A stretch of 36,769 bases of DNA from Nocardioidaceae bacterium (lineage in GTDB: Bacteria; Actinomycetota; Actinomycetes; Propionibacteriales; Nocardioidaceae): NCBI GenBank assembly GCA_030447585.1, contig JAUJOO010000013.1:38269-75037 (forward strand), given 5' to 3'. The notes under the pieces are model-generated. The model ran no database searches, had not been told where the DNA came from, and saw nothing but the letters and a program-made list of their open reading frames with translations. Made by a program: the position numbers and the translations under genes. Numbering within the stretch: position 1 is the stretch's first letter; the number at the start of each line of letters is the position of its first letter. Shown here one piece after another: positions 35,319-36,769 of the stretch.

Positions 35319-35868
35319 CGCTGTTCTCCTGCTCGATCGTGGTTCGCAACGCGGCGAGGGCCCGGTGGACGTGCGAGCGGGCGGTCGCTTCTGGGCAGTC
35401 GAGGACAGCGGCGATCTCTCGGTAGCTGAGGTCCTCGTAGAAGCGCAGGACCACGGCCGCGCGCTGGTTCGGGGGTAGCGAGGCGCACAACCGCCAAACC
35501 CTGTCGGCGTCCGTCACGCCGACTGCCACGTCAGAGCTCACGGATGCCTCCTGGCCGGGGTGCGCGGACGGGACCGGCACCTCGCGCCGCCGGAAGCGCC
35601 GCCACCACGAGATGTGAGCGTTCACGATCATCCGACGCACGTAGGCGTCCCGGTCGTCCAGCCGGCGTACCCGAGACCACTGCTCACACGCCTTGGTGAG
35701 CGCTGTCTGGACAGACTCCTCGGCGCCCTCCTGGCTGCCCGTCATCAGATACGCGAAGCGCAGCAGCGAGGTAGCGCGCGCCTGCACCCAGGCATCGAAG
35801 TCGTCGCTGCCGCCCACACCGGCTTTGCCGAAGAGGTGCGCGTTGTCGGCAGCCACCCCTACATCCAT
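35311..35868 (-). CDS. SigE-family RNA polymerase sigma factor (ECF-like)
   Basis: A sigma-70 family factor of 185 residues with regions 2 and 4 only. Region 2 includes DFDAWVQARATSLLRFAYLM and DAYVRRMIVNAHISWWRR. Region 4 includes LPPNQRAAVVLRFYEDLSYREIAAVL with the helix-turn-helix CPEATARSHVHRALAAL. The SWWRR and LRF-E-LS-EIA pattern is typical of the actinobacterial SigE family (TIGR02983 type). ATG 35868 is preferred over TTG 35874; no strong ribosome-binding site is seen at either. The following membrane protein overlaps it by 8 nt and probably controls it. Signal and regulon cannot be deduced. Confidence 0.88.
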   Translation of the reverse strand: MDVGVAADNAHLFGKAGVGGSDDFDAWVQARATSLLRFAYLMTGSQEGAEESVQTALTKACEQWSRVRRLDDRDAYVRRMIVNAHISWWRRFRRREVPVPSAHPGQEASVSSDVAVGVTDADRVWRLCASLPPNQRAAVVLRFYEDLSYREIAAVLDCPEATARSHVHRALAALRTTIEQENSDE

Positions 35869-35894
35869 GCACAACCAACGCCACCGAGCCGGGC

Positions 35895-35948
35895 TTTGTT
35901 GCAGTAGCGCCCGAGTTTCTCGCTCAGTCCGCTTCGCCGTTTGTTGCG
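35895..35948. promoter_or_regulatory. Paired TTTGTTGC motif upstream of the sigma-factor gene
   Basis: TTTGTTGC occurs at 35895-35902 and again at 35941-35948, both in the leader of the sigma gene (as GCAACAAA on its coding strand), 46 bp apart. In DNA this GC-rich, two A/T-rich octamers in direct orientation could be autoregulatory promoter or operator elements. No further support. Confidence 0.25.
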
Positions 35949-36115
35949 GGAGGCTGGGCTGGGTTCTCAGTCAGGGAACTCCGCCGCGTGCTCCAGTAGC
36001 CGAGCAGGCTCTCAACCGGGCTCTGTTTCGACGATGTGGCGATGTGTGTGCCGGCGGGTACGGCGCCCGGCATGCGATACGGGCGGAAATTCGCTCAGGC
36101 TGCCATGCTGGCGTG

Positions 36116-36391
36116 ATGGAACGTTCCCGCCGCCTTGTCGACCGGTTCATCCGCAACCCCGAGACGGGTCGGGTGACGCTGGTGCAGCCACCCAACACCG
36201 CCATCCTGACCTGGGCGCTTGCCCATGCCGTCGCGCTCGGCTGGGACGAGCACGAGGCAGAGCTGCGGTGGCTCGGAGACGGAGCGCTCGTCGTGTGGGC
36301 GACGGACGAGCTGCTACGCGGCAAAAGCCCCTTCCGGCGGACGCTGGGCGGCAGTGTGCTCGCGTACCAGGTGTGGCGGCTGAGCTCCTGA
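36116..36391 (+). CDS. Small conserved-looking protein of unknown function
   Basis: 91 residues from ATG 36116: MERSRRLVDRFIRNPETGRVTLVQPPNTAI, then LTWALAHAVALGWDEHEAELRWLGDGALVVWATDELLRGKSPFRRTLGG. One moderately hydrophobic stretch (TAILTWALAHAVAL) could be a membrane helix. The pattern resembles small actinobacterial proteins of unknown function, but I cannot name a family. The 247 nt before it, up to the sigma gene, hold no other gene. Confidence 0.65.
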   Translation: MERSRRLVDRFIRNPETGRVTLVQPPNTAILTWALAHAVALGWDEHEAELRWLGDGALVVWATDELLRGKSPFRRTLGGSVLAYQVWRLSS

Positions 36392-36469
36392 GAGCCGGCT
36401 GGACGACCCGAGACCCTGAACATCGTGGCGCGCTCCCCATGCAATCCGGACCAGGTCGCCGGATGACGC

Positions 36470-36769
36470 TCAGCGGCTTACCTGCAGGACCCGGAAACCC
36501 TTAGCCGACGCCAGCCGGGCGCACCGGTAGCCCTCGCCGGCGAGCCAACGCTGCAGCGAGTCGGCCCCGAGATTCTTGCCCACCACCATGACCGCGCGCC
36601 CGGTGGGACTGAGCCGGGGAAGCCAGCTCAGCAGCAGCTCGTGCAGCGCCTGCTTGCCGACCCGGATCGGTGGGTTCGACCAGATCTCGTCGAACTCGAG
36701 CTCTGCCGGTACGCCGTCAGGAAGCGATGGCCGTACCCGGTCCTCCAGCCGCAACGAGGCCGCGTTCTC
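36470..36769 (-). CDS. Class I SAM methyltransferase, RsmC-like, C-terminal part (cut by window edge)
   Basis: The last ~99 residues of an AdoMet-dependent methyltransferase of the kind that modifies 16S rRNA guanine N2. The catalytic motif NPPIRVGK (NPPF/I type) lies in FDEIWSNPPIRVGKQALHEL. It is followed by WLPRLSPTGRAVMVVGKNLG, ADSLQRWLAGEGYRCARLAS and the terminal KGFRVLQVSR. The reading frame is open to the window edge, so the SAM-binding first half lies outside. It is convergent with the gene ending at 36391. Confidence 0.82.
   Translation of the reverse strand, partial: ENAASLRLEDRVRPSLPDGVPAELEFDEIWSNPPIRVGKQALHELLLSWLPRLSPTGRAVMVVGKNLGADSLQRWLAGEGYRCARLASAKGFRVLQVSR

Overview
The window is high-GC actinobacterial chromosome. 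The linked genes rplM-rpsI-glmM and glmS-acpS-nnr-alr, a two-domain GNAT protein, a SigE-family sigma factor with a membrane partner, and a toxin leader resembling type VII secretion substrates suggest a Propionibacteriales/Nocardioidaceae-like organism. That assignment is an inference from gene content and base composition. No tRNA, rRNA, CRISPR array, transposase or integrase was recognised.

Layout. At 1-3904 (minus) lie alr (cut by the window edge), nnr, acpS and glmS: cell-wall precursor supply plus metabolite repair. At 4146-9942 (plus) lie pantothenate kinase coaA, a tandem GNAT acetyltransferase and two overlapping half-ABC exporters, closed by a strong inverted-repeat terminator. At 10060-14068 (minus) is a very large secreted M36 (fungalysin) metallopeptidase. 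At 14223-16608 (minus) is the rplM-rpsI-glmM operon, with a promoter candidate upstream. A FlaR-like P-loop gene follows on the plus strand.

The accessory region is 17650-25760, a polymorphic-toxin locus read mainly on the minus strand. One complete toxin gene (24381-25760) has a helical leader, an acidic hinge, a pretoxin segment and a C-terminal PD-(D/E)xK-like nuclease domain; an immunity candidate overlaps its stop by 4 nt. Downstream are displaced cassettes that reuse the same core with other C-termini: a Tox-REase-5 domain with its Imm52 partner, then a decayed copy with a different toxin tip and a small overlapping immunity candidate, then a leader-only remnant next to a HEAT-repeat gene. 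A plus-strand gene of unknown function (22615-23819), also present as a broken fragment at 19252-19493, lies among them. This resembles the orphan-module arrays known from CDI and Rhs loci: one expressible toxin plus a reservoir of alternative tips and immunity genes joined by shared DNA.

From 26073 to the end are citrate synthase with a repetitive N-terminus, a GH43-like glycosidase, a DUF1360 membrane protein, an ABC-F ATPase, a MerA/Lpd-like flavoprotein, a UbiA-family prenyltransferase, a SigE-family sigma factor with a membrane-anchored partner, a small unknown protein and the end of an RsmC-like methyltransferase.

Quality warning. At least 16 reading-frame breaks interrupt seven otherwise well-conserved genes (glmS, coaA, GNAT, M36 peptidase, 22615-23819, ABC-F, UbiA). 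Where the lost frame can be reconstructed, most breaks are one base missing from a G/C run or two bases missing from a dinucleotide repeat. This points to indel errors in the sequence rather than gene death, so these genes are listed as CDS with breaks noted.
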